Source: Parvularia atlantis (lineage: Eukaryota > Opisthokonta > Rotosphaerida). From it: 14,678 nucleotides of DNA. The number at the start of each line of letters is the position of its first letter. The first letter of the stretch is position 1. Location of the stretch: positions 1 through 14,678 of the forward strand of contig CALSCO010000225.1 of the NCBI GenBank assembly GCA_943704415.1. The letters are read 5' to 3'. The translations under genes and the position numbers were made by a program. The notes under the pieces are model-generated. The model worked only from the letters and a program-made list of their open reading frames with translations. It was not told the origin of the DNA and made no database searches. Of this stretch, positions 1 to 10,767 are shown piece by piece.

Positions 1-1
1 C

Positions 2-61
2 CCTGAGGCTGCCTCGGGCCCGGAGAAAGGTGCCACCAAGGACGACTCGGCTCCACAGTGA
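2..61 (+). CDS. Possible C-terminal tail of a plus-strand gene (partial, unidentified)
   Basis: A 19-residue reading frame enters from the left edge and ends in TGA at 59-61. Its composition (acidic, lysine- and alanine-containing, ending KDDSAPQ) looks like a disordered protein tail and its codons resemble the neighbours, but there is no domain to recognise. Another frame (3-80) is also open, so the choice rests on codon style alone. If real, the gene converges on the aldehyde dehydrogenase, whose stop lies 94 bp downstream. The spacer 62-154 is AT-richer (a GTTTAGGTTTAAATAC stretch) and would hold both 3' UTRs; nothing else is visible in it. Confidence 0.3.
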   Translation, partial: PEAASGPEKGATKDDSAPQ

Positions 62-154
62 CACAAGGAGTTCAGTTTAGGTTTAAATACGTGGGCACTT
101 TTGTGAGAGGCGTCATGTGTGCAACAAACAAGCGTCGCTGCCCGGCGTGCCGAG

Positions 155-2397
<2,243 letters not shown>

Positions 2398-2398
<1 letters not shown>

Positions 2399-2480
2399 AC
2401 GTCACGGTGGATGTGGAATGTTAACAACACACTATACGTCACTGTGTGGTGTACGTCACGGTGGGGGTGGAAGGTTGACA
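2398..2480 (-). promoter_or_regulatory. Upstream region of the aldehyde dehydrogenase with three GTGACGTA boxes
   Basis: The 96-bp gap between the HAS1 stop and the dehydrogenase ATG contains TACGTCAC (GTGACGTA on the gene strand) three times: 2398-2405, 2435-2442 and 2452-2459. The first and third head a 29-bp imperfect direct repeat (2398-2426 and 2452-2480, about 25 of 29 identical, 54-bp period). The proximal box overlaps the start codon. TGACGT is the core of CREB/ATF-type bZIP sites; bZIP control is my inference. The gap must also contain the HAS1 3' end. Confidence 0.5.
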
Positions 2481-2494
2481 GTGCCGTACACAGT

Positions 2495-5253
2495 TTACCG
2501 TGTCCACTGGCGCCCGCTGTCGTCCGTCTTCTTGAGGTTCTGATGCTTGTACAGCTTGGTCTGCGGCCGCGTGAGCCGATGCGCCCGCCACGCGCGCATG
2601 CCGGCGCCGCGCACCTTGTCCGCCGTCGCCGAGTCGGGCTTCTGACGGTAGCCCGCGCCAAAGCCGCCGCCGCCGCCGCGCCGCGCGATCTTCTCGCCCT
2701 TGCCGCTGCTGGTGACGTCTGCAGCACGCATGGGGGTCAGCACGCCGATACGGTGAGGCGGTTGGCGTACTCAGGTTGACGCTGGGCGGCGTCGTGAAGC
2801 CGAACGACAGCGCGACATTCTGCAGGTCGAGCTCGTTCACGTTAAAAATGCTCTTGAGCGCGTGCGACGCGTACGACTGGCGAGGGCGCGTGAGCGGCGC
2901 CGGCCCATCCGCAGCGGAGGGGAGGGGGGAGGGGCAGCGCACTTGCAGGTACGAGCGATAGCCCTCACGCGCCGAGCGGTTGAGGTAGTAGTTCTTCTCG
3001 ATCAGCTTCTCAAGCTGGCGGGCGGGCGGACGGGCCCTGAGCCGCCCCGCGGAGCAGGCACAGCGCACTCGCGCACCTGCGACTGGATGTTGGACAGCTT
3101 GGCCATGGGGAACTCGTACTCGTTCAGCGGCACGCGCGCCTGCTTGAGGTAGCGCAGGAAGCCGAGCTCGCTGGGCAGCAGGAACAGCAGCGCGCGGCCT
3201 GCAACCCCCCCCCCGGTCAGCCTGGCCCGTTGTACTGCGCGCGGCTGCACGTGGCCACGCACCCTTGCCGCCGGCACGGGCCGTGCGACCGACGCGGTGG
3301 ATGTACTCCTGCGGCCGGGCGACGTGTGAGGCCGCGCAGTGAAGCACCGCTGTGCACCCTCGGGTCGTCGGTCGGGTCGTACTGCACAATCCAGTCGACG
3401 GCGGGGATGTCCAGGCCTCGCGCGGCGACGTCCGTGCACAGCAGGATGCCCGACTCGGCGTTGCAAAACTCGAAGAAGGTGCTGGTGCGCTTCTGCTGCT
3501 TCTGGCGGCCCTGCACATGCGCGCGCCTCGGTCAGCGCGCACCCACGCTGCGCGACGCGCTGCACGCACGTGCAGATCCAGCACGGGAATGTCGATGTAG
3601 TTGAGCAGCTCGGCGTGGAACTTGACCGAGTTGCACGAGGAGAAGAAGACGATGATCTTCTTCTTTTTGATGTTCTTCTTCAGGAACGTGAACAGCAGCA
3701 GGAAGCGCTTCTCGGACGGGCACACGACGTAGCCTTGCTCCAGCCCCTGCGACGTCGAGCGGCGTCAGCACCACTGGCCCTCTGTACGCACCGCGGTGTG
3801 GCACCGGCGCACCTCCACCGTTGCCGTCGGCCGGTGCTCCTCCACGTTGATGTACAGCGGCGACTTTTTCAGCGACACGCGTGCCAGGTCCTCGACCTTG
3901 GTCGTCTGCGTCGCGGAGAAGAGCATGGTCTGGCGATCTGGCGCGGCGCCGACGCGTCCTTCAGCCAAGCCGCTGGCGCCCGGCCAGGGGCTGCACCTTT
4001 GGGCAGGATGCGCAGGATCTGATTCATCTCCTCCTCGAAGCCGATCTCGAGGATGCGGTCGGCCTCGTCGATGATGAGCGCCTTGAGGTTCTTGAACACG
4101 AAGCCGTTCGTGTTCTGCCCGGCGGCTGCGCGTCAGTGCCGCACAAGGGCTTTACCGCGGGCAACCAATTGTACCTGCAGGTGGTCCAGCAGCCGGCCAG
4201 GCGTGGCCACGAGCAGATTGACACCCTGGAGGCGCTTCAGGGATCAGCAGACAGGCGCGCACTTTCAGACCCCGACGTGCCTTGGCCAGCTTCTCGGCCT
4301 CGGCCTTGCGGTTGGCCCCGCCCATGACGATGCCGTACGTCTGGTAGTGATACTTCATCAGGTCTGACGCCACCTGCGCCACGGCCCTTCGCGTCAGCCC
4401 ACGGCCGCCGCTCGCCCGGCGGCGCCACCTGGAAGATCTGCAGGGCGAGCTCGCGCGTGGGCGAAATGACAACGACGGCCGTGCCTGCGACACGAGGCGG
4501 CCGTCAGAGGTCAGCGCGCGACTTGGTGCGTGCGCAGCTTGAGAAGCACCGTTGCGCGGCTTCCACTGCAGACGTGCCATGAACTCGATCGCGGGCACGA
4601 GGAACGCGAGCGTCTTGCCACTGCCGGTCTTGGCCTGCCCGAGCACGTCGCGTCCGGCCAGCAGCGGCGGGATGGCTCTCCTGCGGTCGGCGCGGCCGGG
4701 CTTAGGGCGGCCCGCGGCGAACGCGGCGCTGCGCCGGCAGCGGCACCTCTGGATTTCGGTCATGTGCGTGAAGCCCATGTCGGCGATGGCCTTGCGCGTC
4801 TCCTCAGACAGGTCGACCGACGCGAACGCGCCGTCGCCGCCTTCGTCGGCCGGCGCCGGTGCGAGCTCTGGTCGCACGAGCATGAGCACGCGCACGCGCA
4901 TCAGTGTGCTCTCGCGGGAGCACGGCCGGGCGCACCCTGCTCAACCTGCAGGCTGCCGAAGCTCGACGGCTTGGACGGGACGATGTTCATTTCCTGCACG
5001 AACGTGCGCGGGCGCTTGGCGACGCGCTGCTGCTCCTGCTGCTGCTCCTGCTGCTTGTCCGGCATCGCCTCGTTTGCGCTGCTTGCTCGATCAGGGCCGT
5101 GGCGCAGCCCACAGCGACCGCGCACCTCGCAGCCGCAGCGGCGTCAGCGTCAGCGTCGGCGTCGGCGTCGGCCTGCTTGCGCTTCGCGGCCTTGCCCTTG
5201 CCGGTCCGGCCCGCGGGCGCGGCCGTGGCGTTGTCGTGCACACCAGGCCGCAT
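2495..5253 (-). CDS. HAS1: DEAD-box RNA helicase HAS1/DDX18, 621 aa, 16 exons
   Basis: Nucleolar ATP-dependent RNA helicase of the Has1/DDX18 family, known for roles in rRNA processing and ribosomal subunit biogenesis. Fifteen introns (47-68 nt) are removed, leaving 1866 nt. Domains in order: a low-complexity N-terminus (alternating Ala-Asp, then a Gln/Glu-rich stretch, residues 1-90); the Q motif ending MTEIQ at 126-130; motif I AKTGSGKT 147-154; PTRELA; TPGR; DEAD 257-260; SAT 288-290; [18 protein letters not shown] 436-443; then the family-specific C-terminus (SLYNEL-like linker replaced here by [12 protein letters not shown], then ALSFGF and a basic tail with [10 protein letters not shown]). 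All helicase motifs are intact. The intron 4226-4280 fits only as a GC-AG intron if family spacing ([16 protein letters not shown]) is kept. The ATG at 5251-5253 has an in-frame stop 27 nt upstream. It is divergent from COX15. Confidence 0.95.
4226..4280 (-). other. Probable GC-AG intron in HAS1
   Basis: The exon ends GCCAAG and the intron reads GCACGTCGGG...CTGAT...CTCCAG, 55 nt. Removing it joins EAEKLAK to [11 protein letters not shown], the uninterrupted arrangement in Has1/DDX18 proteins. GT donors nearby give either a 28-nt intron, far below the local size range, or an insertion in a conserved block. The donor AAG|GCACGT agrees with the usual strong GC-AG donor at positions +3, +5 and +6. 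Confidence 0.72.
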
Positions 5254-5347
5254 GGCGTTCTGTCGAAAGTCGCAGTGTCACTCAGAGTCAGGCTTGTGTG
5301 ACTAAATTACACGTGCCGGGCGATCGGCTAGTACGTATCAGACGGTG
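5254..5347. promoter_or_regulatory. Bidirectional promoter region HAS1/COX15
   Basis: A 94-bp spacer separates the divergent HAS1 (-) and COX15 (+) start codons. It is less GC-rich than its surroundings, with an ACTAAATTAC stretch. It contains GAGTCA (TGACTC on the minus strand) at 5285-5290, TGACTAA at 5299-5305, and the palindrome TACGTA at 5332-5337. TGACTC/TGACTAA resemble Gcn4/AP-1-type bZIP half sites, but single occurrences are weak evidence. No TATA box is evident. Confidence 0.4.
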
Positions 5348-7008
5348 ATGTTGCGCGCACTCGCCGCACGAGCCCGCGTTTCCGCGCCCGCACGGTTCTT
5401 GGCGGTGCGTGCGCGGGCCCAGCGCGGAGCATGGGCACTGAGGCGAGCGAGCGCACAGACGGCCGCTGCGCCTGCCGCGCCCGCCGCGCCCGCCGTGCCC
5501 GCAGCCGCTTCGGCGGCCCGCCAGCGCGTGGTTGGGTGGTGGCTGCTCGGCACGAGCGGCATGGTGCGTGCGAGCCGCAGCCCTGCGCCGGCACTCACGC
5601 GCGCGCGCGTCCCACGCGTGCAGGTGTTCAGCACGGTTGTCGTGGGCGGCCTGACGCGCCTGACCGAGTCAGGCCTGTCCATCGTCGACTGGCGGCCCGT
5701 GTCGGGTTCGATCCCGCCGCTGACCCGGGCCGATTGGGAGCACGAGTTTGACAAGTACAAGAGCTCGCCCGAGTTCAAGCTGTGCGTCGCTTGCCGCGCT
5801 TGCTGGCGAGCCCAACGCGCGGGAGGGCGCTAGGACCAACTCGGATATCTCCCTGGATGAGTTCAAGCGCATCTTCTGGATGGAGTGGGGCCACCGTCAG
5901 CTCGGGCGCACGATCGGCCTGGCGTTCATCCTGCCGGCGACATTCTTCATCGCGCGCGGCTGGGTCAGCCGGCCGATGGCGTACCGCCTGGTGGGCCTGG
6001 GCAGCCTCATCGGCTTCCAGGTGCGCCCTGCCTGCATGTAGAAGGTCGCGCGTCCTGAGGCGCGCCCCGCCAGGGCCTGCTGGGCTGGCTCATGGTCAAG
6101 AGCGGCCTCGACAACAAGATCTACGAGGACCGCGTGCGTGCAAACAGAGGGTCGTCGCGGTTGCGCCGCTCACGGGCACGCAGGCCGTCCCGCGCGTGAG
6201 CCACTACCGCCTCGCGGCGCACCTCGGCACGGCGTTTGTGATCTACATGGCCGGCGTCTGGAATGGCCTGTCGCTGGTGACCGGGCGCATCGATGCCAAG
6301 GTGCGCCGCTGGGAGGCCGGCCGCCGGCCTGAGCCGGATGCGTGCTCACCTCCCAGCAGACGCTGCAGCTGGTCGAGAGCCCGGCGCTACGCCCGTTCCG
6401 GCGCTACGCGACGGCGGCGGCCGGCCTCGTGTTTGCGACGGCGATCACGGGTGCGCCGTGCGAAGGGTGCCGCGCGTGCGCTTACAGTCCGTGCGCAGGC
6501 GCGTTTGTGGCGGGCCTGGACGCGGGTCTCGTGTACAACGAGTTCCCGCTCATGGGCAGGCGCGTGATCCCCGGCGACCTGTTTGCGCTGCAGCCATGGT
6601 GGATCAACGTGACCGAGAACCCGACGATGGTGCAGTTCAACCACCGCTACGCGGTGCGCGGCGACCGTCGTGCGCGCTGACCTGCGGCTGACGCGCCGCC
6701 CGCGGGCGCAGGGCATGGGCACTGCCGCGGCCATCTCGGCGCTGTGGCTGTACTCGCGGCGCCTGCCGCTGCCGAACCGGACGCGACTGGCCGTCAACTG
6801 CGTGGCTGGCATGGCGCTCGTGCAGGTTCGGCGTTGCTCGGCCGTGCTGCCAGGGGCTGAGCCGCGTGCTGCGCAGGTGTCGCTCGGCATCACGACGCTG
6901 CTCATGTACGTGCCCATCCCGCTCGCCTCGGCGCACCAGACCGGGTCCATCACCCTGCTCACGCTCGCCCTGTGGCTTGTGCACACTTTACGCATCGCGC
7001 CAAAGTGA
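5348..7008 (+). CDS. COX15: Heme A synthase COX15, 410 aa, 9 exons
   Basis: Mitochondrial inner-membrane enzyme that oxidises the C8 methyl of heme O to make heme A for cytochrome c oxidase. Eight introns (5564-5623, 5782-5833, 6021-6073, 6134-6183, 6301-6356, 6451-6498, 6654-6711, 6826-6876) leave 1233 nt. The first 70 or so residues are Arg/Ala-rich and free of acidic residues, as in a mitochondrial targeting sequence. Then come [19 protein letters not shown] and multiple hydrophobic helices. The four conserved heme-ligand histidines are visible: His145 (WGHR), His220 (RLAAHL), His326 (FNHR) and His387 (SAHQTGS). YNEFPLMG and [15 protein letters not shown] are typical Cox15 signatures. The start is the ATG at 5348; a GTG lies just before it. 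Length matches the family. Its stop is only 10 bp from that of NOP15 on the other strand. Confidence 0.96.
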
Positions 7009-7018
7009 ACAACCAGAT

Positions 7019-8534
7019 CTAGCTCGCTTTCCCGGGCGTCTTGGCGGCGGCGCGCGAGCGTGTCACGCGCGGCGAGACCTTGCTGGCCACGGACGACTTT
7101 GCTGCGGCCGAGCGCGGCGCCTTTGCGCGCGTGCCGGGCGTCTTGGCCGGCGCGGGTGTGCCCGGCGTCTTGGTTGGTGCGGGTGTGGACGGGGCGGGCG
7201 TCTCTAGTACTGCCTGCTTGGGCGTGCCTGGCGCTGCGTGCTTCGGCGTCTTGGCGGGCACGGGCGTCTTGACGGGCGTGGATGTCTCGACGGGCGTCTT
7301 GACGGGTGCTGCCTGCTTGGGCGTGTGTTGCGCTGCGTGCTTGGGCGTGTGCGGCGCTGACGGCTTGACGGGCGTCTTGTCAGACGCTGCATGCTTGGCG
7401 GGCGCCGTGTGCTTGGCGAGTGGGCCAACGGCAGCCAGGGCGCGCTTGCTGCCGGTGCCCTTGTTCGTCGGCAGCGGAGGAGCGCTCTGCTGCGCCGCCT
7501 GCGCGGCCAGCCTCAGAGCGCTGTTCAGCGCGCCGTCACAGATGCCGCGCACGCACGTAGCCGGGAAAGTCGTAGTCGATGCCCATCTCCTTCAGCAGCT
7601 TGCGCTTCTTGTTCTCGCGCGCGACCAGCGATGCGACGTGGCGCTGGTGCTGCTCTGGCGTCTTCTCCTGCCGCGCGCGCCTCAGCATGAGCTCCGCAAA
7701 CGCAGCGTGCGCCGCCACCGCGGACCTTGCGGCGCAGCAACGTGGCGCGTTCGCGCGCTTGTGCCAGGTTGCCCGTGCGCTGGCTGCCCTGGAAGGCGTG
7801 TGGCGGCACCCGCTCGGGCTCAACGAACGTGCCTGGGCCCCGCGCTCGTTAGATGGCACGGTGGCAACGCGGGGGCGCGCACGCACACTTGAGCGTTCGA
7901 CTGAACATGAGATACCCGTCCATCGTGCTCGCGACGATCTTGGCGACGTCGTCCGACGCGAACTCGATGAAGGCAAAGTGCCGCGACTTGCCCGTCTGCC
8001 GCGGGCGCGTCAGCCGACGACCGTACGCCGCACGCGTGCCTTCCGGTTGCGCAGCAGGCGCAGCCGCTTGATTTCGCCAAACTGCGCGAAGAACTTGCGC
8101 ATCTGCTTCTCGTAGAAGCCGTGCGGGACGCGGCTGAGGTAGACGGTGCCGGGAGTGAGCGCGGTCCTGGCGCTCTTGCCGTTCTTTGTGCGCTTCGCTG
8201 CGCCCTTTTTCGCCGCCGCCGCCGCCGTCGCCGTCGCGCCCGGCCGCACACCGCGCAGCATGTCGAGCGCGGCCTCGGCCGCCGCCACCGCGCGCTGGGT
8301 CGCTGCGGGCGGCGGCACGAGGTCGGCCAGCGCGGCCTTTCCGTCGCCGTCGTCGCCGTCGTCGTCGCCGTCGTCGTCGCCGCTCACGGACTCGGCGCCG
8401 GCCAGATCTGCGTTCATGTCGTCCGCGCTGGCGTCGTCCTCCGCCTCAAGGGCCGGCGCCGGCGCGCTCTCGTGCAGCCGCGGCTTCTTCGGCGGCGCCC
8501 CGGCCGCGGTCGTCGCACGCTTGGCCCGCTTCAT
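7019..8534 (-). CDS. NOP15: Nucleolar RRM protein NOP15/NIFK with TP-rich tail, 433 aa, 5 exons
   Basis: Homologue of yeast Nop15 and animal NIFK, RNA-binding factors of pre-60S ribosome assembly. Introns are 7996-8039 (GC-AG), 7833-7886, 7668-7725 and 7499-7556; exons total 1302 nt. Order: basic N-terminus (MKRAKRATT); an acidic linker with Asp-Gly runs near residues 65-85; Ala/Pro-rich spacer; LTPGTVYLSRVP opening the RRM at 126 with RNP2 at 131-136 and RNP1 KSRHFAFIEF at 168-177; the family motif CTFVEPERV; a basic helix; and the diagnostic GIDYDFPGY at 266-274. Residues 275-433 form a Lys/Pro/Ala/Thr tail with 14 TP dipeptides, resembling a histone H1 tail. In human NIFK phosphorylated TP sites bind the Ki-67 FHA domain; whether this tail works alike is inference. 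The third intron is the least certain junction. The spacer to the divergent JmjC gene is 36 bp. Confidence 0.9.
7050..7400 (-). repeat. Degenerate KTP/TPK coding repeat in the NOP15 tail
   Basis: The DNA is a patchwork of short repeats of GGGCGTCTTG, GGGCGTG and TGCTTGGGCG on the plus strand, encoding imperfect units such as AKTP, HTPK, PVKTP and PGTP on the minus strand. The pattern looks like replication slippage within an exon, with the frame kept throughout. Confidence 0.7.
7996..8039 (-). other. Probable GC-AG intron in NOP15
   Basis: The donor AAG|GCACGC, branch-like GCTGAC and acceptor CGGCAG give a 44-nt intron that joins RNRK directly to TGKSRHFAF, as in Nop15/NIFK RRMs. The GT alternative six bases on (GTGCGG) gives a 38-nt intron and inserts Ala-Arg into the RRM loop. 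Both keep the frame, so homology and size favour GC-AG without proving it. Confidence 0.55.
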
Positions 8535-8570
8535 GGACGCCACGTGGCCCTCAAAGTGTGACAGTTGACC
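8535..8570. promoter_or_regulatory. 36-bp bidirectional promoter NOP15/JmjC with E-box
   Basis: Only 36 bp separate the start codons of NOP15 (-) and the F-box/JmjC gene (+). The segment contains the palindrome CCACGTGG at 8540-8547, a perfect CACGTG E-box, then TCAAAGTGTGACAGTTGACC. CACGTG is a classical bHLH(-Zip) site; its function here is inferred. Core promoter elements must extend into one or both coding regions. Confidence 0.45.
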
Positions 8571-10693
8571 ATGCAGCACGGCGTGCGCCCGCTCGGCGAC
8601 CTTCTGCTGGAGGACGCGAAGCGCCGCCGGCTGCAGCCGCTGGCAGACGTGCGCGCCGAGGGCCTGGGCGCGCTCGCAAGGCTGCCCGACGATGTCCTGC
8701 TCGAGCTGCTCGCGCGGCTCGACCCACGCGACCTCGCGCGCCTCGGCCGGACGAGCCGCGCGGCATACGCGTTCACGCGGCACGACGAGCTGTGGCGTCA
8801 GGCGGTGCTGCGCGAGTGCGGTGGGCGGTTTCGGTTTGCAGGCGCGACATGGATGGTTCGGCGCACGTGCTCGCGCACGCGCGTGCACTGCTGGCCCGAG
8901 CGACTGACGCCGCGCGGTCGCGCAGAGCGCCTACGTGAACCACGCGCGGCACGGCGGCGCGGACGGGTGGACGCCGGCGGCAATCGACGCGCACCTGCAC
9001 TCAGACGTGCTCTTTCTGCCGTGGCTGTGCGCGACGCAGCCGATCCGCGACAGCTGGCTGCGCGTGGACAACGTCGACCGGCGCTCCGGTGCGCGGCAAC
9101 GAACGCCCAGAGGGCAACGTGCTGACGCGGTGGGCCCGCCTGCAGGGCTCAGCCTGCGCGCGTTCGTGGACGAGTACGAGACGCCCAACCGGCCGGTGGT
9201 GATCACCGACGTCGTGCGGCGCTGGCCCGCGTTTGGGCGGTGGACGCGCGAGCACCTCGTCTCGCTCGCCGGCGACCAGCTGTTCGAGGTCGGCCCGGTC
9301 GAGATGACGCTGGACGCGTACTGGGCGTACGCCGACGCGGTCGTGGAGGAGAGCCCGCTCTACCTGTTTGACAAGACGTTTGCGGCCAAGGTCCAGCAGC
9401 TCGAGGCCGAGTACAATGTGCCCGAGTACTTCGCGGAGGCGCGCTGGCCGCTCGCTCGGTGCATGACTGCTGACGCTGCTGCGCAGGACCTGTTCTCGGT
9501 GCTGGGCGAGGACGCGCGGCCTGACTACCGCTGGTGCATGCGCGCGCGTGCGCCGCTTGTGCTGGTGTGCTGATGGCCGCGCGCAGGCTGATCATCGGCC
9601 CTGGTGCGCCGCGGCAGGTGCACGGTCGCACGATCGCCGCCTGATCGGGTGCGCACACTCGCAGCCAAGTCTGGCTCGGCCTTCCACGTGGACCCGAACG
9701 CGACGTCGGCGTGGAACGCATGCGTGACTGGGTCGAAGAAGGTGCGCGTGGAACGGTCGCTTGACGCGCCGTTAACGCGCCTTGCTTGCGTTGCCCGCGC
9801 AGTGGATCATGTACCCGCCGGGCTGCATCCCGCCGGGTGTGCACCCGAGCGCGGACGGGGCCGAGGTGCGCGCACGCCTGTCTGGTGCTGGCTGCTGGCG
9901 TGATGCTGACCGCGCCGGCAGGTGACGTCGACCGTCAGGTGCGTCGTGCCGCTGCGCGCCGGGGGCGACTGACGCTGGCGCCTGCCCCAGCCTGATGGAG
10001 TGGTTCATGAACTTTTACGCGGCCACGCGGGAAGGTCAGCGCCGCTGCGGTGTCGCAGCGCCGTCTGGCGTGACCGGGCGACGCGCAGGGAGCGTGCGGC
10101 CGATCGAGTTTGTGGCGCGTGCGGGCGACCTCGTCTTCGTGCCGAGCGGGTGGATCCACCTGGTCATGAACCTCGAAGGTGTCCGTGGCGCCGTGGGGAG
10201 CGCGCTGAAGCGCTGATCCGCCACGTGTGACAGAATCCGTCGCCGTGACCCAGAACTACGTCAGCCGGCGCAACCTGCGCAAGGTCCTGCACTTCCTGCG
10301 CCACCGACAGGCCCTCATCTCTGGCCTGCGCCAGTGCGGCGGGGTGCGTTGGGCGCTGCAGGACCGTCTCGTGCTTGACAGGCGGTAGCAAACAGGAGGC
10401 GACGCTGCACGACGCGTTCCGCGCGGGACTCACGCGGGCGTTTTCCGGTGAGCTTGAGGCCCTAGAGGCCGAGTGGTGCGCACCGCGGGTGTATGGTGCG
10501 TACGGCGTGTGCTGAGCCGTGGAGCCGCAGGCGCCAGGCCGACCAGGCTGCCGCTGCGCCGGGCGTGTGGCAGACGCTGCGCGCGGGCCAGGACCAGCAG
10601 CCGTTCATGTTTGCCTTTGGTAGCGGCGGCGACGACGGGGTCGACGACAACGACGACGACGAAGACAGCGTCGGCGAGGTCGCTGACCGCTGA
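8571..10693 (+). CDS. F-box and JMJD6-like JmjC domain protein, 482 aa, 13 exons
   Basis: Predicted Fe(II)/2-oxoglutarate-dependent oxygenase fused to an F-box. Twelve introns (8856-8925, 9089-9145, 9439-9486, 9534-9586, 9604-9664, 9742-9802, 9866-9921, 9939-9990, 10035-10088, 10179-10233, 10344-10395, 10476-10530) leave 1449 nt. The F-box is around residues 32-80 (LARLPDDVLLELLARLDPRD...WRQAVLR). The JmjC fold includes SLRAFVDEYETPNRPVVI and the iron ligands His276 and Asp278 in FHVDP, with distal His359 in GWIHLVMNL; TSAWN and Lys293 would bind 2-oxoglutarate. Ligand spacing closely matches JMJD6. All catalytic residues are present, so an active hydroxylase or demethylase is plausible; the F-box suggests an SCF (SKP1-cullin) link. 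The C-terminus ends in an acidic Asp-rich tail. Two exons are 17 nt. Substrate unknown; the junction 10344-10395 is less sure. Confidence 0.9.
9439..9486 (+). other. Possible GC-AG intron or in-frame insertion in the JmjC gene
   Basis: Between VPEYFAE and DLFSVLGED, contiguous in JMJD6-type proteins (YF-DLF), lie 48 nt that begin GCGCGC, contain CTGCTGAC and end GCGCAG. They are stop-free and a multiple of three, so retention would add 16 residues. I favour a GC-AG intron because of the branch point, acceptor, size and homology, but the donor GAG|GCGCGC is weak. Confidence 0.5.
9587..9603 (+). other. Second 17-nt microexon of the JmjC gene
   Basis: GCTGATCATCGGCCCTG completes a Trp codon, codes LIIGP and starts the next Ala codon. 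Together with its neighbours it restores YRWLIIGPAKSGSAFHVDP, the conserved strand leading into the iron-binding motif. The flanking introns are 53 and 61 nt. Confidence 0.75.
9922..9938 (+). other. 17-nt microexon of the JmjC gene
   Basis: GTGACGTCGACCGTCAG is bounded by a 56-nt intron ending CCGGCAG and a 52-nt intron starting GTGCGTCG. It codes VTSTV plus two bases of Ser, giving GAEVTSTVSLMEWF. Skipping it would shift the frame before the conserved LMEWFMNFY block. Confidence 0.7.
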
Positions 10694-10767
10694 GCGTGTC
10701 TCTGAACCGTCGCCGTTGTCCGCCTGAGCGTGTGTCGTACATCATGCCTAACCTGATTGCCTGCCTC
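10694..10767. other. Convergent intergenic spacer JmjC/PEX14
   Basis: These 74 bp lie between two converging stop codons and must hold both 3' ends. No gene, hairpin terminator or recognisable polyadenylation hexamer is seen. Confidence 0.5.

Noticed and set aside
2439-3725. A 428-codon uninterrupted minus-strand frame across the HAS1 3' half
   Set aside because: It reads through several introns and shifts out of the helicase frame repeatedly; the spliced model restores every conserved motif.
4226-4280. Sequencing error (GT misread as GC) instead of a GC-AG intron
   Set aside because: Cannot be excluded for a single site, but the same AAG|GCA context at two other loci makes independent errors less likely.
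7120-7400. Possible CRISPR-like or satellite array
   Set aside because: The repeats are degenerate, have no regular spacers, and keep a protein reading frame; they are a coding repeat.
7041-7892. A 283-codon plus-strand frame opposite NOP15 with Val/Gly/Ala-rich repeats
   Set aside because: It is the antisense of the KTP repeat exon and crosses the NOP15 introns; no independent domain or start context supports it.
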